From Xanthostigma xanthostigma (Eukaryota > Arthropoda > Insecta > Raphidioptera > Raphidiidae), in the NCBI GenBank assembly GCA_963575645.1, contig OY754470.1, positions 25,712,501-25,776,500 of the forward strand: a stretch of DNA of 64,000 nt, written 5' to 3'. Both the position numbers and the translations under genes were made by a program. The notes below the pieces were generated by a model. It ran no database searches and was not told where the DNA came from. It worked only from the letters and a program-made list of their open reading frames with translations. Positions 21,775 through 33,239 of the stretch are shown here, in pieces. Numbering within the stretch: the stretch's first letter is position 1; each line of letters begins with the position of its first letter.

Positions 21775-23170
21775 TTACACTCAGCAAGTCAGGTGGCTTC
21801 GGGACGACACGGCAATCAGACTGACTGAAGTTTGAAACGTCTACTGACTTTGTCAGTAGAAGTTTCAAAACTTCTAGATCAGTTGTTTTCAAAATGAAAT
21901 CTAACTGTTTTATGATGTGAAAGATCTAATGGCGCGTTTGGTTGAAAGTAAAACAGTGCAATTGGCGTGATACTTTTATGAGAGAACGGTACGGTTTCAG
22001 TACGCTTGCTGTGTGTGTGCGTTGGATTAAACATGGTTTTAGTTGAAGGCGACATCTAGATAACAGGGCAAAATTTAGTTACTAACATTTCGTTAAATGA
22101 CAGAGCGTGACGCTTGTTTTGTGTATGCGTTGGAATATAAGTTGACTAAATTGTTAAAAGCGACAACTAGATGCCACGGCAAACTTTAATTAATATTTAG
22201 TTACTAGAATTTCGTTAGTTGACAGAGCGAAATTTAGTTATTAGAGTTTAACTTAAATTTTTGACAATAAAAAAAATCGCAGGATTGTGGACAAAAATAT
22301 TAGATTTATTTATTGTGCGACTTTACACTTTTTCAAATACATACAGAACATTTTCTGTATATGTACTTGAAAAAGTCTAAATCTATATAGACGAACGCCG
22401 TACATTAAATAAATCAATTTTGTCCGATTATATTTTTAAAAATTGCATTAAAATTTCTATTTGGAAAACTTAAAATCGAAGTCTATCGCTCTTTTTCGTT
22501 CAAAAACAATACGAATATAAATTTTAATACAAATTTTTAAAACATATGTGGACATAACCTCCACATATTTCATATCGTATCTATCTGCAGTTTCTTTTAT
22601 ACAGCAGTGTACATTTCTGGGTACAATTTACGAACGTATGTTGGCATCAATATATTCAGATTACATTGGCTTTACTGACGGCCAATCGATTTGAATCGAC
22701 GAGAAGCTAAAGAGTCGGGATTTAATGCTTTTATTAAACGATCTACCTGTGATGGCCTCTATTTTCAAGCTTACTTCGTGCATAAAAAAATGCAACATTT
22801 GGATCGCATTTTCAAAATATCTGTTTTTTTTATTGCTAAAATTATCAGTCATGTCAATTAACGTGAATTCAAACGAGATTAAAGGTTGTAAAATTTAAAA
22901 ACATAATTTTATTTCATCAAGTACAATAAAGTACAAAACATAATACCTACTATAATGATTCAAAACTAAATTCTATAAAACCATAGAAGTAAATGTGTAA
23001 TTTAAAAAGCAGAAAAAAATAAATTGAAAATATAATTGATACTATCACCAGTTCTTATAATAGATGAGCCATTGTAAAGCTATCTCTACAAGTTAGATCA
23101 TTCTCAAACTAAGTTTTTTTTAATTTCTCCGTAATTAGTTTTGTTTCAATAAATGTTAAACGTTGCGGGA
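21775..23170. other. 1.4-kb stretch, minor inverted repeat only
   Basis: It contains a short hairpin at 22318-22377 ('actttttcaaatacatacag' with its complement). The phrase 'gatgtgaaagatctaatgg' at about 21916 resembles 'gatgtgaaatatctattgg' at about 32650, marking another dispersed repeat. No coding remnant was recognised. Confidence 0.35.
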
Positions 23171-23271
23171 AAGTTTGGCTAAGGAACATTTAAAAAAAAG
23201 CTTTACTAGTGTTTCACAAGCGAAACATCGGTAAAGCTTCTTTTTAAATTGTTCCTCAGCCAAACTTTCTC
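23171..23271. mobile_element. H1-family MITE, compact copy (101 bp)
   Basis: A simple hairpin: 'aaagtttggctaaggaac' plus 'aaaaaaaagcttta' against its complement, with a 26-bp loop that itself pairs ('gtttcacaagcgaaac'). It is an uninterrupted version of 20056-20566 and shows what the target of the nested MITE looked like. Confidence 0.8.
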
Positions 23272-23324
23272 TCTTACAGTCTATTATTTCTGTTATTTTA
23301 CAAATAAAAGTGTTGTCTCACTTG

Positions 23325-23810
23325 TCATTTGGAAGTGTCAGGTATTCTCTTTACGCTACGGAGTTGCCCTTCTAATGTCTTTACCAATAAAGTAGGAGAC
23401 TGTACGGTACCTTGCAGAGGACTAATTAGAGTCGGTAATGGCGACAGCTTTGGTAGAATTTGCGAACTAAGCGGTATTGAACAGCGTAACTTATAAACTT
23501 TCTCAACAAGTTTCCTCTTTGGTCGTGGAGATAATTGTTTCGTTTGTCCTGAAACTTCGGGAAGATCAATATCCAAATTTCGTCCAGGAGTTCTTGGAGG
23601 TTCCTGAATTAAATCATCAAATGGTAAAGAATACGCTGTATCATCGCTCGAAAGATAGAAGGCGAATGACATTCTGCATCTGTTATTTTTACGAGGAGAG
23701 CTCCTTAATTCTAGTTTAAGATCACGTCCCGGTGTTCTTGGAAGCTTTTGTTTTAAGCCACGAACCGGAGACAGAGACGCCAAATCACCTTTTAACAAGA
23801 CGCCATCCAT
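23325..23810 (-). CDS. 161-aa basic protein with repeated PRTPGR / CDK-type sites, unknown function
   Basis: This is the only ORF in the window that looks like a host gene. Reading on the minus strand, ATG at 23810 has a favourable context (A at -3, G at +4). Fifteen bases upstream is a pyrimidine-rich 'tttctttattatttag', a possible 3' splice site. The protein is basic and predicted disordered. PRTPGR occurs at residues 24-29 and 72-77, each followed by an alternating hydrophobic/acidic segment (DLKLEL, NLDIDL). Four sites fit the S/T-P-x-K/R pattern used by cyclin-dependent kinases (14-17, 26-29, 38-41, 74-77), plus SPRP at 94-97 beside a basic cluster (RPKRK, 96-100) that could be a nuclear signal. 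I do not recognise the family; a cell-cycle or nuclear role is inference. It could be single-exon, one exon of a larger gene, a retrocopy, or chance. No good polyadenylation signal was found downstream. Confidence 0.4.
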   Translation of the reverse strand: MDGVLLKGDLASLSPVRGLKQKLPRTPGRDLKLELRSSPRKNNRCRMSFAFYLSSDDTAYSLPFDDLIQEPPRTPGRNLDIDLPEVSGQTKQLSPRPKRKLVEKVYKLRCSIPLSSQILPKLSPLPTLISPLQGTVQSPTLLVKTLEGQLRSVKRIPDTSK

Positions 23811-25120
23811 AATGATCGCTAAATAATAAAGAAACTACTTCAAAAATGCCTTTCTCATTTCTTTAACAATAACCTTCAACAAGCAAACATTTTATTCTTT
23901 CCATGAATTTAAAAACAAATTGGTTACAAATTATTATAGAATAGTGGTATTCAAACTGGAAGAAGCCAAGACATGGTGAATATTAATAAACAAATTTTAG
24001 ATTTCTTCCATTTATGTTCCATGCATTTCAGCGGTTAAACTACTGTGTTCCTCAATTAAGAGTTGGGGTACCGGCCGCCATTGACAAAATGGGGTGTGTC
24101 TGTCTGCATTTAATGATAATATTCATTCATACAAAGTCATGTTAACTTGTGAAAACAATAATAAAATTTTGAAGTTCATAATACGATCCTTTCTAATTTT
24201 GCCTAATTGGTGGTTTCTCTCTATTTCGAACAGGATACACCAATAAAAAATCGGTATTGCAAAAGAATTATCGTCAAGACGAAACCACGCCCTGGAATAT
24301 AATAATTCTCAAGTGCAATTTGTTTTTATGGATTTGGTTGGTAAGGGGTAAGTACAATGGAATCGTGACGTCAGAAAAATAATAATTTAATACATTGTTA
24401 GCTTGTAATAAACACAATAAGTCATTAAAAGTTTTATCTATTAAAATAGTTAGTTTATGTCATTAATATAATATGAAACCATATTTTACGATACGCCGCG
24501 GCCTTTGACAATTTGGTTATTGCATATTTCAATGTTTATCAGTATAATCATTACAAAAGTATGCGTTTTTTTTTTTTGTAAATTTGATTGCTTTTGACTA
24601 GTTTGCTGCCAACCATAATATACTTGGGCGAAGCAGGGACGAAAAGCTAGTTGATAAATAAAATTAGAATTTACTTACACCATTTATAAAATTTTATCAC
24701 GAATAAAGAATTTGAATTATAACTAAACTATTGAATGAATTTAATCACAAGATGAAACCACTCGATTAAAACAAAATATTGCAGTACTGTAACCTCTATT
24801 ACGTAACTAATAACTATGTTCTACTTAACCTTTCATTTCATATAAATTATTGCGCGTGTACAATTATTATACAAGGTGTAACATAAAAGTAAGAAAAAAT
24901 TGTATACGATAGTTGAAAACCATTTATACAGAAAAAAAACTATTTCTTTTTTTTAATAACGCAATAATAGCACCGAATTTAATTACTCACTTAACACATT
25001 TTTAAAAATTTTCTTCGTACTACAAGTATTTTTCTCATACTGGAGATGGCCCGACGGTCTTAATAATTCAAAACTTCTTGCAGTTCTAGAAGCTTAGAAA
25101 ACAGATTGGCTGTTTGGATA
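23811..25120. other. 1.3-kb stretch, little recognised
   Basis: Around 24600-24665 'ttgggcgaagcagggac' followed by 'gaaaagctagt' resembles the terminal consensus of old RTE-like retroposons. The rest is AT-rich without recognisable content. Confidence 0.35.
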
Positions 25121-25272
25121 TGTCACTGTTGGGTAATTGATAACTCGATCCGCCGCGATAGTAGAAAGATTCGGCTTTGAGTTCCGACGGTGACAGTGTT
25201 TGAAAATATTTTTTTCTAATATAGCATTGTAACAATATGCGCTTCATAACAATTGTAGCAAACTGTTTTTAG
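25121..25272 (+). repeat. tRNA-derived SINE-like repeat, copy 2
   Basis: Homologous to 275-421: 'tccgccgcgatagtagaaag', then a degraded B box (gctttgagttccga), 'acagtgtttgaaaata' and 'aatatagcattgtaaca'. The B box is more decayed than in copy 1. Confidence 0.5.
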
Positions 25273-25529
25273 GCTGCATTTATTCAATTTGCACAGCAGC
25301 TTGTTTAAGCCCTACTGGATAAGACCCTGTATTAATTAATAATAAAGTTTGTACCTACAACCAATTTATGAAATAACTTTTATGATAAATATTTAATTAC
25401 AATAGATTCAATTCAAAGACTCTATAAAATTTTAAATCGGTATTAATACAAACACTGCACTACGACTAGAAGGGCATGGAAAACGTCGGCCATTATGGCC
25501 ATGTTTTTACATATTCAATATGCAATAGC

Positions 25530-25871
25530 AACCAAAACGCTAAAATAACGTTCTCTGACAAATAACCTCGAATATGTCGACATATTCAAGGTGTCAGACA
25601 TTTTAAATGGTTCATGTTATTTGTCAGATAATATTATTTTAGCGTTTTGGTTGAAGTTCTTAAGCTATCCAATTAAAAAAAAAATAGTATCTATAAATTT
25701 TTTACATGTCGTCGAAACGACATCTTTCGGAAAAGTTAGAGGGAAAACGCCCCAAAATCAAAAAAAGTCATAGAGAAAATAGTTGTTAGACTAGGCCTAA
25801 TGAAGCCATATACAAAGTTTGGGGAGAGTATTTGTCAGTAAAATTTTTGCCGACGGGCACTATAACAGCTA
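25530..25871. mobile_element. Truncated copy of the 12290 foldback element
   Basis: The right arm is complete to 'gccgacgggcact' (25859-25871), but the left arm survives only as 'ccaaaacgctaaaataacg' to the centre at ~25580. The basic reading frame starting at about 25707 (MSSKRHLSEK...) is cut by a TAG after about 27 codons, unlike both arms of the 12.3-kb copy. Confidence 0.75.
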
Positions 25872-26973
25872 TCTCGAGTGCTCCAGAAAAAGGTCCGTCT
25901 CGAAACACGGCAACCATAGGAAGCTAGATCTCCTGGTTACAGACTTCGTGGTCGTTATAAAAGTTTTACTTAAAAAAAAAATGTTTCGAATTTTTCATAT
26001 CTGAAACTTTTTTAAATCACTCCTAAAATTTATTATCGAGTGGTCGTTAAACTTTTCATTATTTTATTTAGAAATTTTGCGAATGTTTGCCACGTCTGGC
26101 GTCGTTTTAACCAACTTTCAACTCAATCTTTTTGTGTGTGTACGTCGAAAATATTGAAAAAAGAAGTATTAATAGGAATTTACATACAGGAAAATTGAAT
26201 TTAGAAAAAGGAAATCTGAAATGTGCAATTTTAAAATGACATTTATATCTACATTTAATCGAAACTCTCAGCTGTGGAATGTAGAAATTCGATAGAAGAC
26301 GGTATCTGAATTCCGTTTTAGTAACCTCTCCAGCCCTCCGCCCCCGCTCTATTCAACTCACAGACCCGATCCAGTAACAACCATGCATTTTTATCAAACG
26401 ATTTTCCTCCTTCTTAGTGAAGTACATACCTAGTTGTGGCCTTAATATACCGCGCGTTCCATAAGTCTAAAGGTTATGTGAAAAATATTTAATGCTACAC
26501 CTGACAAATATTAATATAATATAATAAAAACAATATTTTTATTTTGTTCACAATGTTAACACCTCGGATGTTCCTATCACATAGCTACTGTTAAAATATT
26601 TTGAAATGCAAAAACATTCAAAAACATGTAAATTCTTAGTAGATTATATGTATGAGACTCCAAATTGGTCTAAATTTTTATTTCGAAATATATTTTAGTT
26701 CCTGATCATATCGTAATGGTTATTTTATTAATCTAATCACTGAAAAAATACAAATAAATAATAATAATAATAATAATGATAATGCGTTTAACGTCCGCGT
26801 TTCTCGACTTTATGTCATTACAGACGCCATTCGCACCATTACTATTTTTTTTCTACCACACTTCCCGTTATTTTCGACAATTTTTAAACTTCAACTTAAT
26901 TCATAGCAATGGGCGAATGAAGGAATTTTTAGGAAATTAAGGATAAGGTAGGCAAATTTTGAGCATAGAAGCT
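25872..26973. other. 1.1-kb stretch without recognised content
   Basis: AT-rich, with an (aat)n run at about 26757-26780. No domains or repeat partners were recognised. Confidence 0.35.
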
Positions 26974-27205
26974 TGACAGGTTATCGGCCATGGTCTTGAA
27001 TAAGGAACCATATCGATATTTTTATCTGGAATTATTGAGGGAAACCATGAAAAAGCTCAACAAGATGGCCGGTACAGGAATTGTCGTTTCTCGGCGAGAG
27101 GCAGTAGGAAAAAGTCCTAGTCACATCTGCCCCCGTCGGGATTCGAACCCGGTACCTCCCGAATGCGAGTCTAGTGCTCTCATCGCTACGCCACCCCGCT
27201 CGGTT
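26974..27205 (-). mobile_element. tRNA-derived SINE (minus strand)
   Basis: The minus-strand head (27205-27125) reads like a tRNA: A-box-like 'tggcgtagcga', then a canonical B box 'ggttcgaatcccg', ending 'acgggggcag'. The body continues through 'cctactgcctctcgccgag', 'caattcctgtaccggccatc' and 'gaccatggccgataacctgt'. A second head with the same order is at 32572-32640. The RNA polymerase III boxes plus dispersed copies support a SINE. Confidence 0.75.
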
Positions 27206-28490
27206 ACAAATAATAAAAAAGAACGCGCTATTTTCGAATTATCAAAACGCAACGCGATTAGTCGGACCAATATGTGACGTCAGAGTATATATCAATAATT
27301 TCTATGACGATATTGTCGTCTCAGATTATAATGTCAGTATTTAGAGAAAATAACATACAAACTTCATGAAAAAGCTTAGAACATCGGCATAATTTGACAT
27401 CAAGGTTGACATGCATCGTATATCATGACGTCACATAAGCTCACCAATATGGCCGATTGTTTAAACTGTCTAGTTTTGAATGTGAATCATAAAAAATGAC
27501 GCATTTCCGACCCCTAAATGATAAGGTTAAAACATTTCAAATTAGTCATAGTTTCTTCTCCCGAGAGGAATACGAGCAATTACCGGTCACTATCTGTATA
27601 ATTTAAAATCAAATATAGTTATAGATGGCGACGATTGTTATGTAATCGTCAGACTTTTTGAATGCGCTGTACAATGTAGGTGGCCCCAATAGTACTTCTT
27701 AATATAGTATGGATAGGTCTATAAAAAAACTGCCTGCAATGCACATCTTACAAAAATCCCTTTAAGACTTTTCAAGACGTATTTATTTAAACTTTTCGCT
27801 TGCGGAGTGTGGATTTCAAACCCCTTTCAGAAGGTTTCACTTTATAAAAGCCTGTTTAAAGAAGTAAAAAGATTTATATAAAATGAATCGCTTTGATGTT
27901 TTTACGGAAAATTTGTCTGAATAAATTTAGTCCTAGTCGAAATAATGTTTTATCTTTAAATACTTTTCAAATTATGTTTACTTGTTATTTAATGGGATAC
28001 TAGGTTATTAAAAACCGTTCAAAAAGATGTAAACAGCATAGTTATCTACTAATTATAAATAACAGACAGGTAGTCCGTAGGTACGCGAAGAATTTCTTTT
28101 CATCACATCAAACCAACAGTTTAAATATTGTGTTAAAGCTCTAAATCAATAATTAATTATAATTTACTTAATTAAAATACAGAATATCATAATTATAATA
28201 ACAGTCAGTTGCACTAACGTCTGTTAACAAGCAAACTGGAATTAGTCGATTTAATTAAATTCTGATTTCGTCACCTTTAAAATTAGTAAATTACATTAAA
28301 TCACCTAAAATAAAAAACGGGTAGAATTGTAAATTGGCGAAAATATAAAAACTTATATAAAATTAATAATCTCCGTTATTGATAAAATCGTAGGTGCGTA
28401 CGACTATCAATAAATAGTTTTAATACGCTGACTTTTCACTTATTTTTCTCTATTTATTACTAGTAGGTACTCAGAGATTTTTGTGTATAT
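27206..28490. other. 1.3-kb stretch without recognised content
   Basis: AT-rich, no repeat partners, RNA genes or domains recognised. Confidence 0.4.
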
Positions 28491-29315
28491 TGATATGGTA
28501 GCTATGGAAATCATTAAGGGGTTAGGTGGGTTTCAAAGGCTCAAAACAGGTACAAAATATTTCATTCCATCAATTTACCATATAAAAGGTATATATTTCA
28601 TAAGTAGTTTGTGAAATTTTCATTAAAAAATATTGAAAATTAAGGCGTGGGCACGTCGTTTCCTGTGACCCCTAAAAAAAAAGTTCTATCGGCGTGGTCA
28701 GGATAACTCATGACAGATTCATCGGAAATGCAAAAACCAAAAATTTTCTGTTAGTAGATGCTTAAAGCTTGTGCTTGGACGAAGGAAAAAAATAAATAAA
28801 TAAAATTGCATTTTTGGCGGCGTTAAGAACAAAAAAACCCTTTTTTTGAGTAAAATTTGCACCCTTCATGGCCTTGAAATATCACTTAAAATAGAAAAAA
28901 AAAATCCTTCGTTCAAGCACGAGATAATGTTATTTTGAAGAAGTGTGCAAAATTTCAAAGAGATCGGTTCATAATTTTTCGAGAAATCGTGACCACCGAT
29001 TTCAAAAACGTAGTTTCGAGAAAAACGCGATTAAAGATTTACATTCAAATAACATAGCCTGAAGGTTAGAACATCCGAAGGCTATATCTCGAATATTACT
29101 CAGATCGTTTTAAAACTTTAAGAGAATATTCTAAACATATTGAATTATAAGATAAGCAAAAAAAAATCGATTTTTTGAAATTTTGAAACCCACCTAACCC
29201 CTTAATGCATTACAATCGTGCGACATAAAATGCAATATAGACCGGAAGGTTCGTAAGCATTTTATGTGGAACGATTTTCTGTAATGCACTTATGATTTTC
29301 ATAGCTACCATATCA
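28491..29315. mobile_element. Foldback MITE split by a piggyBac-type element
   Basis: The ends are TGATATGGTAGCTATGGAAA and its near complement at 29296-29315. If the nested element at 28518-29201 is removed, the remainder forms one ~140-bp hairpin ('cattacaatcgtgcgaca', 'taaaatgc' against 'gcattttatgtggaacgat'). It borders an LTR fragment on the right. Confidence 0.8.
28518..29201. mobile_element. piggyBac-type non-autonomous element (684 bp)
   Basis: The TIRs are GGGGTTAGGTGGGTTTCAAA and, reversed, GGGGTTAGGTGGGTTTCAAA. They are flanked by TTAA on both sides (28514-28517, 29202-29205), the exact target of piggyBac-superfamily transposases. G-rich ends differ from the usual CCY start, so 'piggyBac-type' rests on the TTAA target. 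The interior holds no transposase. Confidence 0.8.
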
Positions 29316-29636
29316 ACAGTACTGAGGTAACTGCCGAGACAAATCGATAAATGAACTGTGTAAATAAACAGTGCGCGAAATAAATATATAGTTTAACATA
29401 AATAATCTCTTGTATATAGTTAATAAATAAGTGTGCTAAATAAACTTTAGTGTGTTTATGTGTTGTAAATATTTTGTGTACATAAATAGTGACTATGTAC
29501 CTATTCATTATTGCTTATTCTTTTATTTTATTAGTTAGAATTGTTGTTTTGTTTGTTTGTGTGTTTAACTGTTTTGTTAACGTTTCACTATTGTAAATAA
29601 ATATTTTCCACCACGAACTCGAACAGTTTTGTTACA
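29316..29636 (+). mobile_element. LTR fragment (3' half), plus strand
   Basis: Same family as the units at 6224-7414 and 47913-49265, in opposite orientation. It runs from 'aacagtactgaggtaactgc' through 'agttaacataaataatctc'-like sequence to 'ttgtaaataaatattttcc' (AATAAA-type signal) and ends in TTTTGTTACA, followed by atat. The 5' half with the TATA box is missing; its place is taken by the foldback MITE. Confidence 0.7.
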
Positions 29637-30080
29637 ATATATTACTCAGTATAACTTTGTCCTACTGCGATATATTCTCTGGAGGTTAATAGTTTGACAT
29701 AACGTTGAAGCATAACGTGTACAACAATTATTGTGGACGGGACATAACTTTATTGTATAGTTCGGCACAGTTGAAATTTGTGAACATAACGTGAACATAA
29801 CGGCAGTTATTGTGAACATTGTTCAAGCGTACGATATATGTTTGTCACGTATTCGACTTCAGATGGTCCGTACGCGGAAAGAATCCCCAAGTCAACCGAC
29901 GTCGGCATCTAGCCCTTCCGTAGTCGGCACTGACACTATAGTAGAAACAGTAGAGTGTCGGCCATCACGCACAAGTGAAGAACCCCTCGCACACACGCAC
30001 ACATACTACAACTACACGCTCTCGCACCCTAAACACCAGGAAATAGCGACGCACTGTAAAACTACTGGTCGCCTTGTATA
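29637..30080. other. Unassigned stretch
   Basis: It includes a short CA-rich run near 29990-30005. The 107-codon ORF (29791-30114) runs into the neighbouring element and shows no motif. Confidence 0.35.
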
Positions 30081-30672
30081 CAGAATGATTTTCAAGTTGA
30101 TTCTTCTTTTTTAACAGCGTGTAAAAATAGACGACCAAATATTTTATGTAGGTAACTTTTTTTATAAAACTCAAAAATAAGAGAGAGACATGCCTTTGAA
30201 ACTTTAACTAAAATTTATTTAATTAATTCAAAATCCCATTTAACACACGCGAAGAAATGACAACATGAATCGGAAATGCATTCTAAATACCTCGCGGAAG
30301 GCTCTTATCGCTACTATAAGTATGTACAAAAGCACGCATATTTTTGTTCAACAGAACGGAGACAACTTCGAACAATAATGACATAACATATTCCCATAGT
30401 GACATAACATAACGCCAGGACCGAGCTCAAAATTTAATAAAATCTTGAAAGCTCATTTCTCTTTCATTTTTGAGTTTCGATAAAAAGTTACGGTAGGACG
30501 GGTGAATGGCGTTCACTTAAGGAGAACATGGTGTATTTTTTAAATTATTTATTATAAATCAAAATTAAGAAGAGTAACAAAGTTTTTAATTGTCGAGTAA
30601 TCAACAATTTAACAACAAAAGCATATATCTTTCACCTACTAGTAGTACGAAAACATTATTAAAAAAACATGT

Positions 30673-30711
30673 TTGAGCGGCATTGCCCCTGACTTTGGGT
30701 AATGCCGCTCA
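30673..30711. repeat. Hairpin over the fragment's stop codon
   Basis: 'tgagcggcattgccc' pairs perfectly with 'gggtaatgccgctca' around a 9-nt loop. The right arm overlaps the stop codon of the transposase fragment. It could be a terminator-like RNA structure or the scar of a small insertion. Confidence 0.7.
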
Positions 30712-30879
30712 GGGTCTCATAAAGAAGTGCACCCAATCCAATCCGGCTGTTTTGCTGCTTTGATCAAAATTGATTTTGATATTGTTGCGCTCAGCAAATT
30801 TATAAACAAGTTTACGCAAATCTGCAACACTGAGTCCATAGTATAGCGAGCCCAGCAACTTAACTTGTTCAGCATCTAA
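30709..30879 (-). pseudogene. pogo/CENP-B-type transposase N-terminal fragment
   Basis: The minus strand encodes about 56 codons, bounded by stops: LLGSLYYGLSVADLRKLVYK, FAERNNIKINF and AGLDWVHFFMRP in succession. The order 'FGL...DvRkLaye.AekN.i...F....k.AG.DW...Fl.R' is the CENP-B/Tc5-type helix-turn-helix segment of pogo-family transposases (family knowledge). The catalytic DDE domain is absent, so the element cannot move by itself. It lies inside the TIR-bounded element 30081-31141, which agrees with that assignment. Confidence 0.7.
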
Positions 30880-31143
30880 TTAAAAATTAGATCAGCGCGG
30901 CCGCAAACGAAGAAACGCTCTTCACGGTCGCATGACGCGAGCTGACTGTCCGTTTGCATCGCTGTCCATTAGAGGCCCCCTCCCCTCGCGCTTCACGCGA
31001 TGTGACGTGTTGCTACGTTCCTTTTTGACAGAGTTACAGAGGTGAGCGCCATTCCCCCTCCCTCCCCTACTTGAAATATTTGGTCGTCTATTTGATTTCT
31101 ACATGCTGTTAAAAAAGAAGAATCAACTTGAAAATCACCTGTA

Positions 31144-32037
31144 TAATGTCTCCTCAATCATTTAGATTGTGTGTGCATCACTCCTGCTTTTGATCTTATC
31201 GTCAGCCAATTGAGTTTTAAAGTCGAATTTGTCTCACCTAAAACACGCCATATATACCGATCAGACACGTGTCGTTCAATAGGTTTTTTTTTTTTTTGTA
31301 AAGTCGTCAACTGCTTAAAGGTCGTCCATAAATTACATAAGACTTTTTTGACCTCCTCTCCCTTTCATTTCATTGCCATGTCCTCGTCTTCCGCTAGTTA
31401 TATAAGTTATAGAAATGCAGAAAAACAAAAGTACGCAGTTGGATGGTAGTGAGTTTTTCCGGAACGAAATTTGAATTCTCCTATTTTACGTATATTTTTT
31501 ATTATAAGAGAAAAAAACGGCTTCGATTTGGTGTCATTAGCACGTACGAATAGACAGTATAAAAAAGGACAGTTGATGATATTCTATTTCTTTTACATAA
31601 AATTTCATTGTCCCTACTCTATCCTCCTTCTGTTTGATCAAATGCAGGAAGATTTTAGCGTTTGGAAACTAAATGACTTCATCGGGTCAATAATGTGCAC
31701 ATCTGCAGTCATGTAATTAAAAAAGTCTAAAAAATTAAGAGAGTAGGACCTTATAAATATACTTTCAAGGAAAATTATTTTTAACAAGATATGTTAATAT
31801 TAATGTAATGTTGTAGGAGTTCAGCTGATCTTTTCTTAAAGTATTTTTTATATGACTGTCATATTTCTATTATAGAGCGGAGACAAGAACCACGACTATA
31901 TCAATTTTTAAAAAAACCGTCCGATGTCACTAGTGCACATGTCAATATTTATCGATTGTACAATAAAACCGTTTAACTTAAAAAATTTGTTTACCTATTT
32001 TATTTTCCTATACACTCGTATTTCTGTATACTTTAAA
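31144..32037. other. Stretch with possible old repeats
   Basis: 'gtcgtccataaattacataa' at about 31322 resembles a motif common at the ends of old insect DNA transposons. 31944-32005 ('atcgattgtacaataaaacc' onward) has a partner at 36226-36290. No coding remnant was recognised. Confidence 0.35.
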
Positions 32038-32300
32038 TAGACCATAGTGCAGTTAGCCGAAAATCAAGTGAAAAAGGGACAAAATTAATAGCAGAAAACG
32101 AATGATGAGGAAGGGAAAAAACTGCTGTCAGAAATACAGAAACCATGAAAAACCCCTAAAACGCGCCCCCCACAGCCCTCCTGCCCTTTACGCATTTGAA
32201 TTTTTGGTTTCTGTATTTCTGACGGCAGTTTCTTCTCTGCCTCATCATTCGTTTTCTGCTATTAATTTTTTCCTTGTCAAAAGCTAACTTCACTGGTCTA
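32038..32300. mobile_element. 263-bp foldback element
   Basis: The ends are TAGACCATAGTGCAGTTAGC and, reversed, TAGACCAGTGAAGTTAGC. Long complementary blocks follow: 'attaatagcagaaaacgaat', 'gatgaggaagggaaaaaact' and 'ctgtcagaaatacagaaacc'. The centre (about 32155-32195) is C-rich. It is non-coding. Confidence 0.8.
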
Positions 32301-32571
32301 AAATAGAACACCTTTAAAATAAGTATACTATTCGTGTATAATAACTAGTATACAGAGGTTTATATTCCAGTTATTACTTACTGTAAATTCGTAATTGCAA
32401 TGTAATTCCTCGTAATTCCAGCATATACGAAGCTTTACGATACACATAAAATCCGTATGCATCTCTAAATAATTTAAAGATGAATAATCTCCAAGTGCAT
32501 TTGAGGCATTCGTATATTTTATACGAATGTCATATGTAGTTTACCTATCGTATCCAACATAGCCTATCTTA

Positions 32572-32640
32572 CCGAGTTAGTGGTGAAAGCACTAGATTTA
32601 CATTCGTTACATACTGGGTTCGATTCCCGACGGAGGCAGA
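32572..32640 (+). mobile_element. tRNA-derived SINE head
   Basis: Same order as the head of 26974-27205: 'ccgag', 'agcactaga', 'cattcg', B box 'gggttcgattcccgacgg', 'ggcag'. The usual SINE body does not follow; instead 'gatgtgaaatatctattggc' begins, so this copy is truncated or belongs to a different SINE. Confidence 0.6.
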
Positions 32641-33231
32641 TGACTTTTTGATGTGAAATATCTATTGGCGCGCCTTGGCATTAAAACCATGCCAAACGAC
32701 ATGACGCTCTCTTATGCCGGCATGCCCTCTCTACGCCACCGCTCTCGAGTCCCTTGTGTTTGTGCGCGCGCGTATACTATACACTTCGTTGCTTCTCTGT
32801 GTGAGCTGTGTACTGCGTGTGCCTTTCTATTCGACTATTGAATACCCGACACGTTCACCGCTTTACACACTTGTTTCACATCTGCTAGGCGTCCCACGAT
32901 GGCTTCCATTTTTTTTTCTACATCACCTGTAGTTAAGGTATTTTTATACTTCACTATATAAGTTTAATAATAGTCAGACAGTAACATTTGTCGGTTTATT
33001 TTGAAATATCTCCATAACATCCTTAACGTAACAATCATGCCATTTTTATAATAAAGAAATTTAGGCCACGGTGGCCAGACTTCTAGAAAAATTGTAACTT
33101 TTAAAAATACTATAATTTTTCAAACTCTTGTACCCACAAAGCTTCGCTCTCAAATGCATTTAAAGAAACAGAGATTGTTTTAACGAATTTTTCATTATTC
33201 ACCCAACTTTTTGCTCCAAATGATTCAGATA
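32641..33231. other. Unassigned stretch
   Basis: The start shares 'gatgtgaaa.atct' with 21916. Otherwise nothing was recognised. Confidence 0.35.
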
Positions 33232-33239
33232 AATGAGTG

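Larger units (their letters stand above)
30081..31141 (-). mobile_element. pogo/Tigger-type element remnant (1,061 bp)
   Basis: The TIRs start CAGAATGATTTTCAAGTTGA and, reversed, CAGGTGATTTTCAAGTTGA, continuing for ~70 bp ('tgattcttcttttttaacag', 'tagacgaccaaatattt'). TA flanks both ends (30079-30080, 31142-31143). CAG starts with TA targets fit pogo-type elements, and the interior carries a pogo-type transposase fragment (30709-30879). The rest of the coding region has been deleted. Confidence 0.8.

Noticed and set aside
29965..30174. ORF with a CA-repeat-derived peptide
   Set aside because: Driven by a short CA-rich run and crosses a transposon boundary.
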